DNA of 64,000 nt, taken from contig CAYVRT010000004.1 of the NCBI GenBank assembly GCA_964453115.1, positions 62,001 through 126,000 of the forward strand, read 5' to 3'. The notes beneath the pieces are model-generated. The model had not been told where the DNA came from. It was given only the letters and a program-made list of their open reading frames with translations, and searched no databases. Of the stretch, positions 55,722 to 64,000 are shown piece by piece. A program made the translations under genes and the position numbers. Source of the DNA: JAIWNK01 sp964453115. Lineage in GTDB: Bacteria > Chloroflexota > Anaerolineae > Anaerolineales > Anaerolineaceae. Every line of letters starts with the position of its first letter. Within the stretch, counting starts at the first letter, position 1.

Positions 55722-55752
55722 TAGAAAAATTTGAACGAAGTGAGCGGATTTT

Positions 55753-56718
55753 ATGTACCTTTCCGTAGTAGTTCCTGTCTATAACGAAGAAGAAAACGTA
55801 TCTCTGTTATATGATGCTGTGCAAAAGGCGCTTGCTGGTTTGGGGCGTTCTTGGGAGCTGGTGCTTGTGGATGATGGCAGCAAGGATCGCAGCCCTGAGT
55901 TATTGGAGAAACTGGCGGAAACTGACCCTGCGCATGTGCGGGCTGTTTTGCTGCGCCGCAATTTTGGACAGACGGCGGCAATTGCTGCTGGCATTGACCA
56001 TGCAAGTGGCGAAATTATTGTGTTGATGGATGCCGATTTGCAAAACGATCCGATTGATATCCCAATGATGTTAGAAAAGGTAGATCAGGGATATGATGTG
56101 GTTAGTGGGTGGCGACATGAGCGCAAGGATGCCTTTCTGACACGCACCTTGCCCTCGCGCTTAGCCAATGGGTTGATTTCCTGGGTGACAGGTGTGCATT
56201 TGCACGATTATGGCTGTACCTTAAAGGCCTATCGCCGCGAAGTGATTACTGGCTTTCGGTTGTATGGTGAAATGCACCGTTTTATTCCGGTGTATGCCAA
56301 TTCGGTTGGGGCGAGGTTGATTGAAGTCAAGGTGAATCATCATCGGCGTCGCTTTGGTAAGGCCAAATATGGCCTTGAACGCACGGTGAAGGTGGTTTTG
56401 GATTTGTTTACGGTAAAGTTTTTGAGCAGCTATGCCAATAAACCCATCTATTTGTTTGGGGGAGCAGGAATGGGGTTGATTGCGATTAGTGCGGCAACCC
56501 TGCTCTATCTGTTTGTGCGACGGATTGGCTGGAATGTTTCGGTGATGAATTCGCCGCTCTTTCAGATGGCGACAATGGTGGGCATTTTGGGGTTCCAATC
56601 TATTTTGATGGGGTTGATAGCAGAGCTATTGGTGCGTACCTATCACGAGTCGCAACATAAACCAACGTATACAGTGCGACGAGTGATTGGCGGAGAAACG
56701 CCGCAAGTTGGGGATTGA
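55753..56718 (+). CDS. Family 2 glycosyltransferase with two C-terminal membrane helices (GtrB/DPM-like)
   Basis: A 321-residue membrane-anchored GT-A enzyme. It has LSVVVPVYNEEENVSLL, the metal/nucleotide site LVDDGSKDRSPE, IIVLMDADLQNDP (DxD region), and a C-terminal pair of helices (IYLFGGAGMGLIAISAATLLYLFV and MATMVGILGFQSILMGLIAELLV). This is the layout of GtrB/ArnC-type undecaprenyl-phosphate glycosyltransferases, which make the lipid-phosphate sugar used by GT-C enzymes. The neighbouring polytopic proteins would be logical users of that donor. The TGATG junction couples it to the next gene. Confidence 0.88.
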   Translation: MYLSVVVPVYNEEENVSLLYDAVQKALAGLGRSWELVLVDDGSKDRSPELLEKLAETDPAHVRAVLLRRNFGQTAAIAAGIDHASGEIIVLMDADLQNDPIDIPMMLEKVDQGYDVVSGWRHERKDAFLTRTLPSRLANGLISWVTGVHLHDYGCTLKAYRREVITGFRLYGEMHRFIPVYANSVGARLIEVKVNHHRRRFGKAKYGLERTVKVVLDLFTVKFLSSYANKPIYLFGGAGMGLIAISAATLLYLFVRRIGWNVSVMNSPLFQMATMVGILGFQSILMGLIAELLVRTYHESQHKPTYTVRRVIGGETPQVGD

Positions 56719-57866
56719 TGCGCATCCTGGTACTCTCTCATGAATATCCTCCCGTAGGCGGTGGGGGCGGACGGGTTGCGCAGGATTTGTGTGAGGGGCT
56801 GGCGCAGCGCGGACATGAGGTCCGGGTGCTAACGGCACATCATGGAAAGCTCGCATTGTCGGAAGAAATAAAAAGGGTGCGTATTCATCGCCTGGTTTCA
56901 GGACGCCGAGCGGCCTACGTGGCGAGTTTTGGCGACATGCTGCGGTATGTATATGCTGCTTGTCGGGCCGGGAGGCGGTTGATTGATTCGTGGCGGCCGG
57001 ATGTATTGCATGTTCATTTTGCCGTGCCAGGCGAGGTGATTGGACAGGTATTGTATCGGGCAACTGGAACACCCTATGTCATTACCGCTCATTTGGGGGA
57101 TGTGCCTGGCGGAACGCCAGAAAAGACAGAGCGCTGGTTCCGTTGGATTTACCCACTGACGCCGGGCATTTGGCGAAATGCAGCCCGTGTGGCGGCAGTC
57201 AGTGAGTATACGCGTAACCTTGCAATGCAGCATTATGATGTTCCAATTGAAGTGATTCCCAATGGTGTTGATTTGCGACAAGCACAACCGGTTTTGCAGC
57301 TTGCGCATCCGCCGCGTTTGATTTTTGCCGGGCGGTTTGCGGAGCAAAAGAATCCGCTGCAGGTGGTGCATACCTTGTCTGAACTGCGAGATTTGCCCTG
57401 GCAGTGTGTAATGGCAGGAGACGGGGCGCTGTGGTCGGCTGTAGAAGCGGCCATAGCTGCTGAAGGGTTGACTGACCGCTTTACATTGACGGGTTGGATT
57501 GAACCCGGACAAGTTTTGGATTGGTTTGGGCGCAGTGATGTGCTTTTCATGCCTTCGCGCAGTGAAGGGCTGCCGGTGGTGGGGGTGCAGGCGTTGGCAA
57601 TGGGATTGGCATTGGTTGTGGGGCGGGCTGGTGGTTTTGTGGAACTTGTGGAAGAGGGACGGAATGGATATTTGTGCGACCCGGAAAATAGCCATGCCAT
57701 GCAAGATGCTTTGCGTAGTTTGTTGCAGGACCCTGTTCGTTTGTTGGCGTTTCGAAAACGTAGTCGTGAATTAGTGCAGCGTTTTGATTTGGAAAAGGTG
57801 CTGGATGCGTATGAGATTTTGCTTGGTCAGGCAGCACGGGAACGGAGGAATGGATGGAAAGGTTGA
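56718..57866 (+). CDS. Family 4 glycosyltransferase
   Basis: A 382-residue GT-B transferase. The acceptor domain begins ILVLSHEYPPVGGGGGRVAQDLCEGLAQRGHEVRVL and the donor domain has VIPNGVDLRQ, LIFAGRFAEQKNPLQVV, FTLTGWIEPGQVLDWFGRSDVLFMPSRSEGLPVVGVQALAMG, with the EGLP signature and conserved glutamate. A glycine-rich N-terminal loop (residues 14-20) contacts the acceptor phosphate in relatives. The ATG overlaps the previous stop by one base. The gene ends inside the HprK-like gene. Confidence 0.88.
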   Translation: MRILVLSHEYPPVGGGGGRVAQDLCEGLAQRGHEVRVLTAHHGKLALSEEIKRVRIHRLVSGRRAAYVASFGDMLRYVYAACRAGRRLIDSWRPDVLHVHFAVPGEVIGQVLYRATGTPYVITAHLGDVPGGTPEKTERWFRWIYPLTPGIWRNAARVAAVSEYTRNLAMQHYDVPIEVIPNGVDLRQAQPVLQLAHPPRLIFAGRFAEQKNPLQVVHTLSELRDLPWQCVMAGDGALWSAVEAAIAAEGLTDRFTLTGWIEPGQVLDWFGRSDVLFMPSRSEGLPVVGVQALAMGLALVVGRAGGFVELVEEGRNGYLCDPENSHAMQDALRSLLQDPVRLLAFRKRSRELVQRFDLEKVLDAYEILLGQAARERRNGWKG

Positions 57867-58888
57867 TTTTTCAGTTCCACGGACGGCTGCGGTTGATTGT
57901 GCAAAGTGAAGATGAGCATGCCTTGCGCTTTTTTGATGCGGAATATGGATTGCACCGCGGGGAAGGCAGGACGGATTTGCCAACCGTTGAACTGTGTTTT
58001 GGTTGCCTGCCGCGGGTTTCGAATGTTCGCCGGGGTTTTTCTGCGCATAGCCATAAGGTTTTGGCGTGCTGGAAATACCGCATCCATTTTGCCAGCCGAA
58101 CTGTACAAATTGAAGCGACCGGAAACCGTTTTAGCATTCCAATGATTCATCATATGCTGGTACATCCCGGTTTGCGGTATTTGGCTGCACAAGAGGGGCT
58201 GCTCCTGTTGCATTCGGGGGCGGTGGCGCGCAGCGGACGGAGCATTTTGTTCAGCGGTTATGGTGGTGCAGGAAAAACGACGACAACTTCTTTGTTGCTG
58301 GCTTATGGTCAACCTACCTGGCAGGTCCATGCCGATGATTATGCGTTTTTGGTGGGAGGGGCGACGAGCCTGGGATATTGGACGCGCGCCCATTTATATC
58401 GTGATTTATTAGGATGGGTACCAGAAATTGCTCAGCGTCTGACCGGTGCTGAGCGGCTGCGTCTTGAAATTTTGGGCCGGATTCGTCGTTGGAGCGGGGA
58501 GCGGATTAAATGGCCGGTGCGTCTTTCGTTGCCGCGCTTGTGGCCTGACAATGGTTTGGCGGCGGAAGCACAGCCGGCAGCTTTGGTCTTGCTGCGTCGT
58601 GCAGCGGTGGAGGAGCCGCATTTATTGCCTTGCGAAGATTCATTGGCTGTGGTTGAAGAATTGCTTGAAATGAATTTTTATGAGGCGCGACATTTTCTTG
58701 CTTTGGTGCGTAAGAATGAAGCACTGGATGAGGATGCCCTGGCGATGTGGCGTAGGCGAGAAAGAAGCTTGATTGAGCAAACGGTTGCACAAATTGAGGC
58801 GCGTATATTGCAGATGCCCCAGAAACGCCTATCGGCTCCGCTTTTGGCTGAAGGTCTGGCGCGTGCTTTGGATGAGGTGGGGGCATGA
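57854..58888 (+). CDS. HPr-kinase-like P-loop protein
   Basis: A 344-residue protein with the fold of the HPr kinase C-terminal domain. LLLHSGAVARSGRSILFSGYGGAGKTTTTSLLLAYG contains the Walker A loop GYGGAGKTT (residue about 135), preceded by the exposed His/Ser region; QVHADDYAFLVGG corresponds to the HprK Walker B-like acidic segment. There is no partner-binding HprK signature loop and no HPr gene nearby. Such orphan HprK-like proteins recur in exopolysaccharide clusters, where their target is unknown. GGAGG is 5 bases before the ATG, which lies 13 bases inside the preceding gene; the next gene overlaps by 4 bases. Confidence 0.72.
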   Translation: MERLIFQFHGRLRLIVQSEDEHALRFFDAEYGLHRGEGRTDLPTVELCFGCLPRVSNVRRGFSAHSHKVLACWKYRIHFASRTVQIEATGNRFSIPMIHHMLVHPGLRYLAAQEGLLLLHSGAVARSGRSILFSGYGGAGKTTTTSLLLAYGQPTWQVHADDYAFLVGGATSLGYWTRAHLYRDLLGWVPEIAQRLTGAERLRLEILGRIRRWSGERIKWPVRLSLPRLWPDNGLAAEAQPAALVLLRRAAVEEPHLLPCEDSLAVVEELLEMNFYEARHFLALVRKNEALDEDALAMWRRRERSLIEQTVAQIEARILQMPQKRLSAPLLAEGLARALDEVGA

Positions 58889-59775
58889 GTGGAAAAAAAG
58901 GGCTGCGGTCCTGGGCGCGCTGGTTGGGATTTTTAATCAGTTTGGGGCTGTTGTTTTTTCTGTTATTGCAGCAAGATTGGGAACGGCTTTTGGCAGCGGT
59001 GCGATTAATGCCTGTGTGGGTTTTGGTGGCGGCTTTTGTGCTTTATCTGGTTGGGCAATTTGCAAATGCAGCTCGTTGGCTGGTTTTGTTGCGGGCGCAG
59101 GAGGTTCGGGTCAGGTATGTCCAGGCGTTGCGATTGGTGTTTGCTGGCGCATTTGCATCGAATTTTTTACCTTCTACCATTGGCGGGGATGCACTGCGTC
59201 TGGTTGGGATGGCGCGCTTGACCGCCAACCCTGGCATGACGGCTGCTTCAATTGTGCTGGACCGGTTTATGAATGTTTTATCGTATCTAACAATCCTTCC
59301 AACAACTGTTGGAATTTTTGGGGGAATGATGGGCGAAAATTTAGCCTGGGGGATTTTGGCTGGTTGGCCGAAACGATTGCAAGGCTGGTTGCTGGTGCGC
59401 TGGCAGGAATTAGGCCGGGCGCTTGGGCTTTGGCAGCGTAAGAAGGCTGCTCTGGCAGGGGCTTTTGGAGTATCCTGGTTTTCAATTTTTGTCATTTTTT
59501 GTGCGTTATGGCTATTGGCGCAAGGTTTGGGCATGCAGGTCTCTTTTGGGCAGGTGATGGGAATTAATGCGATAACATACCTGCTGACTTTGTTGCCAAT
59601 TACTTTCAATGGTTTGGGGGTGCGGGAAGTAGCAATTGTTACTTTATATGTACAGGTGGGGGCCTTGCCGGAGCAGGCTTTGGCCCTGGCAGTCATTTCT
59701 CGTCTGATGTTAATGGCGGAGACTTTACCAGGAGCCTTGTGGGTGCTGGAGTTTTGGCAGGGGAGAGCGCAATGA
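58885..59775 (+). CDS. Lysylphosphatidylglycerol-synthase-like membrane protein (UPF0104), copy 1
   Basis: A 296-residue polytopic protein of the LPG_synthase_TM family (flippase half of MprF, also AglD-like). The conserved centre is LRLVFAGAFASNFLPSTIGGDALRLVGMARL, followed by AASIVLDRFMN and near the end INAITYLLTLLPITFNGLGVREVAIV. There is no cytoplasmic aminoacyltransferase domain. Proteins of this type act in lipid or lipid-linked glycan transfer. A clear paralogue is encoded at 61.7 kb, separated by one large membrane protein gene. It overlaps both neighbours by 4 bases (ATGA). Confidence 0.83.
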   Translation: MSGKKGLRSWARWLGFLISLGLLFFLLLQQDWERLLAAVRLMPVWVLVAAFVLYLVGQFANAARWLVLLRAQEVRVRYVQALRLVFAGAFASNFLPSTIGGDALRLVGMARLTANPGMTAASIVLDRFMNVLSYLTILPTTVGIFGGMMGENLAWGILAGWPKRLQGWLLVRWQELGRALGLWQRKKAALAGAFGVSWFSIFVIFCALWLLAQGLGMQVSFGQVMGINAITYLLTLLPITFNGLGVREVAIVTLYVQVGALPEQALALAVISRLMLMAETLPGALWVLEFWQGRAQ

Positions 59776-61721
59776 AAATCGGGGAAGCTGAAATGAAAGG
59801 CCGAGCCTGGCGCTGGCTGAGAAGCTTCTTTCAGCGCAACGGGGCGTTGCTTTTTGGACTGGCTGGGGCTGTTTTATATGCTCTCCAGCTGTGGCAGCTT
59901 GTGATGACACAACGTTCTTCCCTGGATGAGGGGAACTATCTTTATAAGGGATATTTGTTTGCGACAGGGGTCTATCAACCTTATGGCCCTTATACACCCT
60001 GGTTGAATAAGATGCCGCTTTCCTTTCTTATTCCTGGATGGGTGCAGGTGTTGTTTGGCCCGGGGCTGCGTACTGGACGGATGTATGCTTTTGTGGTTGG
60101 GCTGCTATTGGTGTTGGCGGTGTGGTTGTTGACAAGGCGTTTGGCTGGGCGTTGGTGGGGGGCATTGGCGATATGGGCAATGGCTCTCAATCCGATGCTG
60201 ATTAAAACTTATAGTCAGGCCTGGTCGCAGGGGCTGGCGGTTTGTTTGTTATTGTGGGCCTGCCAATTGATGTTGGGCGAGCGCAATCGTTGGCAGATTT
60301 GGATTGGAGCTGGGTTGCTCAGTGTTTTGGTTTTAACGCGCGAAAACATGGTGCTAGCAGTGCCGTTTTTATGGTTCTATGTCTTTTGGCGTTGGGGTTG
60401 GCGAATGGGTGTTTCAACGGTGTCGGTAGGTTTGGTTACTCTGGCATTGGGGCATGCTTTCTTTTGGCCGGGCATTTTGCGGAATTGGGCGAAATGGCTG
60501 CCGGCTGATCTAACGCCTTTCCTGGATGCCTGGCGACAACCCCGAACAGGCACGCGAACCTATCTGCAAATTGTTTCATTTTGGGAGCAGGTGCGTGTCT
60601 TTTTTGAAGGCGTGCGGGATCACTTTTTGCCGTTGATGGCGCCGGTGTTTGGCTGGGTGATAGCAGCGGGCCGAAAAAATTGGCGATGTTTTGATGATTA
60701 TCGTTTGGTGATTACATTAACGGCGATGCAATTGTTGTTGGTGTTGGCACATTTGTGGGCTTCGATTGGGATGGACTATTGTGTGTATTGTTATTCGGGG
60801 TATCTGGCATTCTTTTCGCCAATAGGTTTGGTTTTGGCTGCTGTTTTGCTGGCAAATTGGCGTTGGGAACATTTGGGAATTGGCTGGGAAAGATTAAAGG
60901 GCACTTTGCTTGTAGGTGGAACGCCTGTTTTATTGGTTGGCATTTTGTATAGCTCGGCATCTCGACTTCCAGATACCTTGATTTATCGCTGGCTCGAGCC
61001 ATGGCTTTACGAATTGCGTGTGCCGAGGGTAAAAAATGGGCGTTTTGAATCGGGGACGGTTGAGCTTTGGAGAATGCTGGTCAATAAATTTGGCCTGGAT
61101 GCAGATTTGGTGCGGGTGCAACTTTTGCCATTGATGGGGGCGGTGACAATTGGTTTGCTGGCGACGGCTGTGCTGATGTTGCTGGTTTTGGGGATTTGGC
61201 TTGGTTCGCGGCGAAGGCAATCGTTCTCTGCGTTTGCAGTGGGCATTCTTTTGCTGGCGGGAACAGTTTTTTCAACCACAGTTTTCCTGGGGGGGGGGGC
61301 AACCTCGTATGATTGTGCAGGGAACACAGTATCTGATTATGAGGTGGCTGGATCTGAACTGGCAGAACGTATTCCAACCGGTTCTAAAATTGATTGGCGG
61401 GCAGATGGTGGGTTGTCTCCTGCTTTGTTGCTTTATTTGCCGGGGATTGAAATTTATCCACCCCAATTGAATGGGGCCTATTCGTTTCGTCAGGGTGGTG
61501 CTACGGATGAACTTTATCGGTATGGTTACTGGAATGAGGTGTTGAGTCAGCAGTTTATGGAAGATGCTGATTTTTTAATGGTTGCAACGCGCCCCTCGGT
61601 TAAAATTGAGGAGCAAGTGCTTGCAGCAGGATTCCGAGAACTGAACCCACCTCCGCCTCTGGAGCATTGTCCGCGACGATTGGAGTTGCGTTTGTTTACC
61701 AAGACAGGAAAGGAAGAGTAA
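59772..61721 (+). CDS. Large polytopic membrane protein, ArnT/PMT-like GT-C glycosyltransferase candidate
   Basis: A 649-residue integral membrane protein with about 11-13 helices. After helix 1 the first outer loop contains SSLDEGNYLYKGYLFATGVYQPYGPYTPWLNKMPLSF, the DE pair and proline-rich stretch typical of the catalytic loop of ArnT/PMT-type transferases, which use lipid-phosphate sugars. RLAGRWWGALAIWAMALNPMLIKTYSQ fits the later helices. The C-terminal 130 residues (YDCAGNTVSDYEVAGSELAERIP...) form an outer soluble domain. The start at 59772 overlaps the previous stop and has GGGAGAG in front. A run of 11 G (61289-61299) lies within the gene. Confidence 0.7.
   Translation: MKIGEAEMKGRAWRWLRSFFQRNGALLFGLAGAVLYALQLWQLVMTQRSSLDEGNYLYKGYLFATGVYQPYGPYTPWLNKMPLSFLIPGWVQVLFGPGLRTGRMYAFVVGLLLVLAVWLLTRRLAGRWWGALAIWAMALNPMLIKTYSQAWSQGLAVCLLLWACQLMLGERNRWQIWIGAGLLSVLVLTRENMVLAVPFLWFYVFWRWGWRMGVSTVSVGLVTLALGHAFFWPGILRNWAKWLPADLTPFLDAWRQPRTGTRTYLQIVSFWEQVRVFFEGVRDHFLPLMAPVFGWVIAAGRKNWRCFDDYRLVITLTAMQLLLVLAHLWASIGMDYCVYCYSGYLAFFSPIGLVLAAVLLANWRWEHLGIGWERLKGTLLVGGTPVLLVGILYSSASRLPDTLIYRWLEPWLYELRVPRVKNGRFESGTVELWRMLVNKFGLDADLVRVQLLPLMGAVTIGLLATAVLMLLVLGIWLGSRRRQSFSAFAVGILLLAGTVFSTTVFLGGGATSYDCAGNTVSDYEVAGSELAERIPTGSKIDWRADGGLSPALLLYLPGIEIYPPQLNGAYSFRQGGATDELYRYGYWNEVLSQQFMEDADFLMVATRPSVKIEEQVLAAGFRELNPPPPLEHCPRRLELRLFTKTGKEE
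61289..61299. repeat. Homopolymer of 11 G in the ArnT-like gene
   Basis: Eleven consecutive G encode Leu-Gly-Gly-Gly-Ala at the end of the last transmembrane helix. A slip of one base would remove the C-terminal outer domain of about 130 residues. Confidence 0.9.
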
Positions 61722-61723
61722 AT

Positions 61724-62692
61724 TTGGATTCTATCTTCAATGCTGAAAAAAAGAATTCTTCAAAAAAGAAATTTCCTTTTTTGCGAGTGGCTGGGACGTT
61801 GTTATCGCTTGGGTTGGTGGCGTACTTGTTGGTGCGCGAGTGGGCATCGGTCATTGATGCTGTGTCAGAAATCCCCTGGTATGTTTTTGTGGGGTGTATT
61901 GTCTTGACCTTTGTTTCACGTCTTTCGGTTGCAATGCGTTGGTATGTGTTGTTGCGGTCTGGTGGGAGTACGATACGATTTGGGGATGTTTTACGTTTGG
62001 TGTTTGCTGGTTTGTTTGCCTCCAATTTTCTTCCGACAACGGTTGGCGGAGACGTGGTGCGGTTTGGTGGTGCTTTGCGGTTTAAGGTAGATCCAGCAAT
62101 TGGTGCTGCTTCCTTGGTGATGGATCGTCTGGTTGGAATGGCTGGGATGGCCACTGTGTTGCCGATTGGGTTGGTGCAGTTTTTCCGTTTACCGTTACCA
62201 ACCCTGCCAGAAAATGGCTTGCCGGATTTGAAGCTGGATGGAATTACATTGCCATCTGCACTGGCATGGGCTGGGCGCAAATTTCGTTCGTTTTGGGATT
62301 CTGGTTGGCGAGCCATGCGGTTGTGGCTGACACATCCAGGCGGGTTGTGGTGGGCTTATGTTTGCACTTGGGGACATATGGCGAGCCTGTTTATGATGGT
62401 TTGGTGGTTGTTATCGGTGATGGGAGAACCAATATCATTTTGGATGGTGGCAGGCTTGTGGAGCATGAGTTACTTTTTCACTTTGCTACCTATTTCGGTC
62501 AATGGACTGGGGTTACAGGAGCTATCACTGGCGTTCTTGTTCACAAACTATGGTGGAGTTTTGCTTCACAGTGTGGTTGTGATGGCGGTTGTGGTGCGTG
62601 TTTTACAAATCTTAGCCAGTTTGCCGGGTGCTTTATTTGTACCGCTTTTGTTGCAAAATGATGACAGAACAGCGCAAGATGAGGTGAAATGA
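61724..62692 (+). CDS. Lysylphosphatidylglycerol-synthase-like membrane protein (UPF0104), copy 2
   Basis: A 322-residue paralogue of the product at 58.9 kb: LRLVFAGLFASNFLPTTVGGDVVRFGGALRF and AASLVMDRLVGMAG align with it, and FFTLLPISVNGLGLQELSLAFLF matches the C-terminal signature. It has an additional lysine/serine-rich N-terminus (EKKNSSKKKF) and a longer cytoplasmic insert around residues 170-220. The start is a TTG 3 bases after the previous stop, with GGAAGAG upstream; an earlier in-frame ATG lies inside the neighbouring gene. Two paralogues flanking one ArnT-like gene suggest distinct lipid carriers or leaflets. Confidence 0.8.
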   Translation: MDSIFNAEKKNSSKKKFPFLRVAGTLLSLGLVAYLLVREWASVIDAVSEIPWYVFVGCIVLTFVSRLSVAMRWYVLLRSGGSTIRFGDVLRLVFAGLFASNFLPTTVGGDVVRFGGALRFKVDPAIGAASLVMDRLVGMAGMATVLPIGLVQFFRLPLPTLPENGLPDLKLDGITLPSALAWAGRKFRSFWDSGWRAMRLWLTHPGGLWWAYVCTWGHMASLFMMVWWLLSVMGEPISFWMVAGLWSMSYFFTLLPISVNGLGLQELSLAFLFTNYGGVLLHSVVVMAVVVRVLQILASLPGALFVPLLLQNDDRTAQDEVK

Positions 62693-64000
62693 AAACATCC
62701 AGGTGCTTGTTGCGGTTGGTTGCAGCATTTACCCTGCTGATAACGTTTTTTATGCTGCGCGAGTCACTGCTAATTAGCATATCAGTTGGCCCGTTGTTTG
62801 GGAATCGGTATGCGATTATCTGGAATTTGTTGACCGTTGCAATGGCTCTGATTGCCATCGGCTCTCTGCTCTTTTGGGTGTTTGTAAAGCGGGGGCGCTG
62901 CTGGCTGCAAGTGATTGAACAGTTTTCTTACCGGTTTCGGTGGCTTGGCCTGGCTGTCTTGATGCTGGCTATTGTGGGAATATACGTTTTGGTTTACATT
63001 GAGCAACCCGACCGGTTAACCGCTCCATTACCTCGGTTTTGGTTGTTGTGGATGTTGTCCATCTTTTCGGCTTTTGTGGCTAAGACCTGGCTTAAGCCCC
63101 CGTCCCTTTTCTGGGCTTTCATGCTTTCTTTGATGTTTTGGGGTGGGGTGTTTATCATATACAGTTTTGTGCCACAGGTCAATCCGTATCCGTTTTCACT
63201 GGGGTGGTCAGAGGGCAGCCGGTTTTACAATGCCTCGACGTTTGTTGCACAGGCAGTGTATGGAAGATGGCTGCCGTTGCCGGTGTTGCATCCAACTCGA
63301 TATTTGATGCAGGCCGTTCCGTTTATGGTGGGAGATTTGCCGGTTTGGGTGCATCGTTTGTGGCAGATGGTTTTGTGGCTGGTTTGTACTGCGTTGGGGG
63401 TTTGGCTGTTGGTGCGTCGTTTGCGAATGGGTGCGGGTTGGAAGGTGGCTTTGTGGGGCATGTTTGGGTTCCTGTTTTTGTTTCAGGGGCCGGTATATTA
63501 TCATTTGATGATTTGCACATATCCGCTCTTGGCCTGGTTTTCGGCGCGCCGTCCAGGGCGTAGCTTGCTGCTTGTGTTATTGGCCTCAGTATGGGCCGGT
63601 TTGAGCCGGTTGAACTGGTATCCGGTTCCGGGTGTGTTGGCAGCAATGTTATACCTGCTAGAAGTGACGATGCAAAGAGAATCTGGAAAGGATGGAGCTT
63701 GGCATTGGCTGCGATATTTGGCATGGCCTGCTGTATGGGCTGTGAGCGGGACTGGTTTGGCGTTTGCAATCAGCAAAGGATACGAGCATTTGTCTGGAAA
63801 TTCGCCGGAGGTGTTTGGCTCAGCAGCGGAATCGCCTTTACTATGGAACCGTTTATGGCCGAATACGACCTATTCTTTAGGAGTTTTGCAAGCTGCTTTG
63901 CTTGCGATTCTCCCATTGATGTTGGTGATGATTTATCTTTTGTACAAGAGGTATCAAGTCGGCGTGCGCTGGCATTGGTTGCGTTTGTTCGGCTTAGGGG
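62689..64000 (+). CDS. Polytopic membrane protein of the glycan cluster, 3' end outside window
   Basis: An open frame with no stop codon from the ATG at 62689, which overlaps the previous stop (ATGA) and has GAGG in front, to the window edge: 437 codons visible. It encodes at least nine or ten hydrophobic helices. An outer loop follows FVPQVNPYPFSLGWSEGSRFYNASTFVAQAVYGRWLPLPVLHPTRYL, which resembles the exposed catalytic loop of GT-C transferases or O-antigen-ligase/polymerase-type proteins. I do not recognise a family with certainty. The gene continues the uninterrupted overlap chain of the cluster, so the operon extends beyond the window. Confidence 0.68.
   Translation, partial: MKTSRCLLRLVAAFTLLITFFMLRESLLISISVGPLFGNRYAIIWNLLTVAMALIAIGSLLFWVFVKRGRCWLQVIEQFSYRFRWLGLAVLMLAIVGIYVLVYIEQPDRLTAPLPRFWLLWMLSIFSAFVAKTWLKPPSLFWAFMLSLMFWGGVFIIYSFVPQVNPYPFSLGWSEGSRFYNASTFVAQAVYGRWLPLPVLHPTRYLMQAVPFMVGDLPVWVHRLWQMVLWLVCTALGVWLLVRRLRMGAGWKVALWGMFGFLFLFQGPVYYHLMICTYPLLAWFSARRPGRSLLLVLLASVWAGLSRLNWYPVPGVLAAMLYLLEVTMQRESGKDGAWHWLRYLAWPAVWAVSGTGLAFAISKGYEHLSGNSPEVFGSAAESPLLWNRLWPNTTYSLGVLQAALLAILPLMLVMIYLLYKRYQVGVRWHWLRLFGLG

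Noticed and set aside
1..64000. Selenoprotein genes with in-frame UGA
   Set aside because: I looked at gene ends and gaps for frames that continue past a TGA with family homology and found none; the recoded genes must lie elsewhere.
1..64000. CRISPR arrays, insertion sequences, integrases, phage genes, rRNA or further tRNAs
   Set aside because: No regularly spaced repeats, transposase or integrase motifs, or other tRNA cloverleaves were seen. This was reading by eye, so short or degenerate elements could be missed.

Overview
The window looks like chromosome from an anaerobic or microaerophilic member of the Chloroflexota, most likely class Anaerolineae. The grounds are inferential. Heat-shock genes sit behind a CIRCE operator. 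Multi-sensor PAS/GAF cyclic-di-GMP proteins, a DUF951 protein, type-4 uracil-DNA glycosylase and a tungstate transporter are present. There is a selenocysteine tRNA, and one secreted protein ends in FLPLLLR, a tail I recall from Chloroflexota exoproteins. I saw no insertion sequences, CRISPR arrays, rRNA or phage genes. The base composition looks even, so this reads as core chromosome with lineage-specific cassettes.

Layout. 1-10 kb: the end of a dihydrolipoamide dehydrogenase gene, a 1709-residue multi-sensor HD-GYP protein on the minus strand, a tungstate ABC transporter (tupA, terminator, tupBC), a nitroreductase and a TPR membrane protein. 10.8-15.6 kb: a cassette with a CstA-type transporter, a thioredoxin-like CHVC protein, two related small proteins with a C-terminal hydrophobic segment, and two unlike Get3/ArsA-type ATPases. 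15.6-23.8 kb: a secreted esterase, a ferredoxin-type protein, a REC-PAS-GAF-GGDEF diguanylate cyclase and a histidine kinase that overlaps it. 23.9-28.8 kb: a second unusual module, made of a ClpC-like AAA+ protein with a ruined second ATPase domain, a YbjN-like protein and a PP2C-like/membrane/propeller protein. 28.8-33.7 kb: a D-threonine-aldolase-type enzyme, a site-2 protease, tRNA-Sec(UCA), an aldo/keto reductase and lysine 2,3-aminomutase. 33.9-39.8 kb: hrcA-grpE-dnaK-dnaJ-prmA behind a consensus promoter and CIRCE. 39.8-49.3 kb: nicotinate phosphoribosyltransferase, a YcaQ-type DNA glycosylase, an adenine phosphoribosyltransferase-like enzyme, an operon of a small site-2 protease, TyrA-like, GIY-YIG, galactokinase and lipoprotein genes, then DUF951, tsaE, tsaB, rimI and udg. 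49.3-64 kb: a tightly overlapping surface-polysaccharide cluster that runs off the right edge.

The two best candidates for undescribed systems are the paired Get3-like cassette and the Clp-like module. In the first, the two ATPases have lost different halves of the catalytic machinery and sit beside small proteins with the topology of tail-anchored clients. In the second, the AAA+ protein keeps an IGF ClpP-docking tripeptide although its second ring has lost Walker A, Walker B and sensor-2 residues. A third theme is promoter architecture: extended -10 elements are frequent, and in several cases the predicted transcription start falls on or within a few bases of the start codon, or of the first base of the tRNA.

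All calls come from reading the sequence. No database search, fold prediction or alignment program was run.
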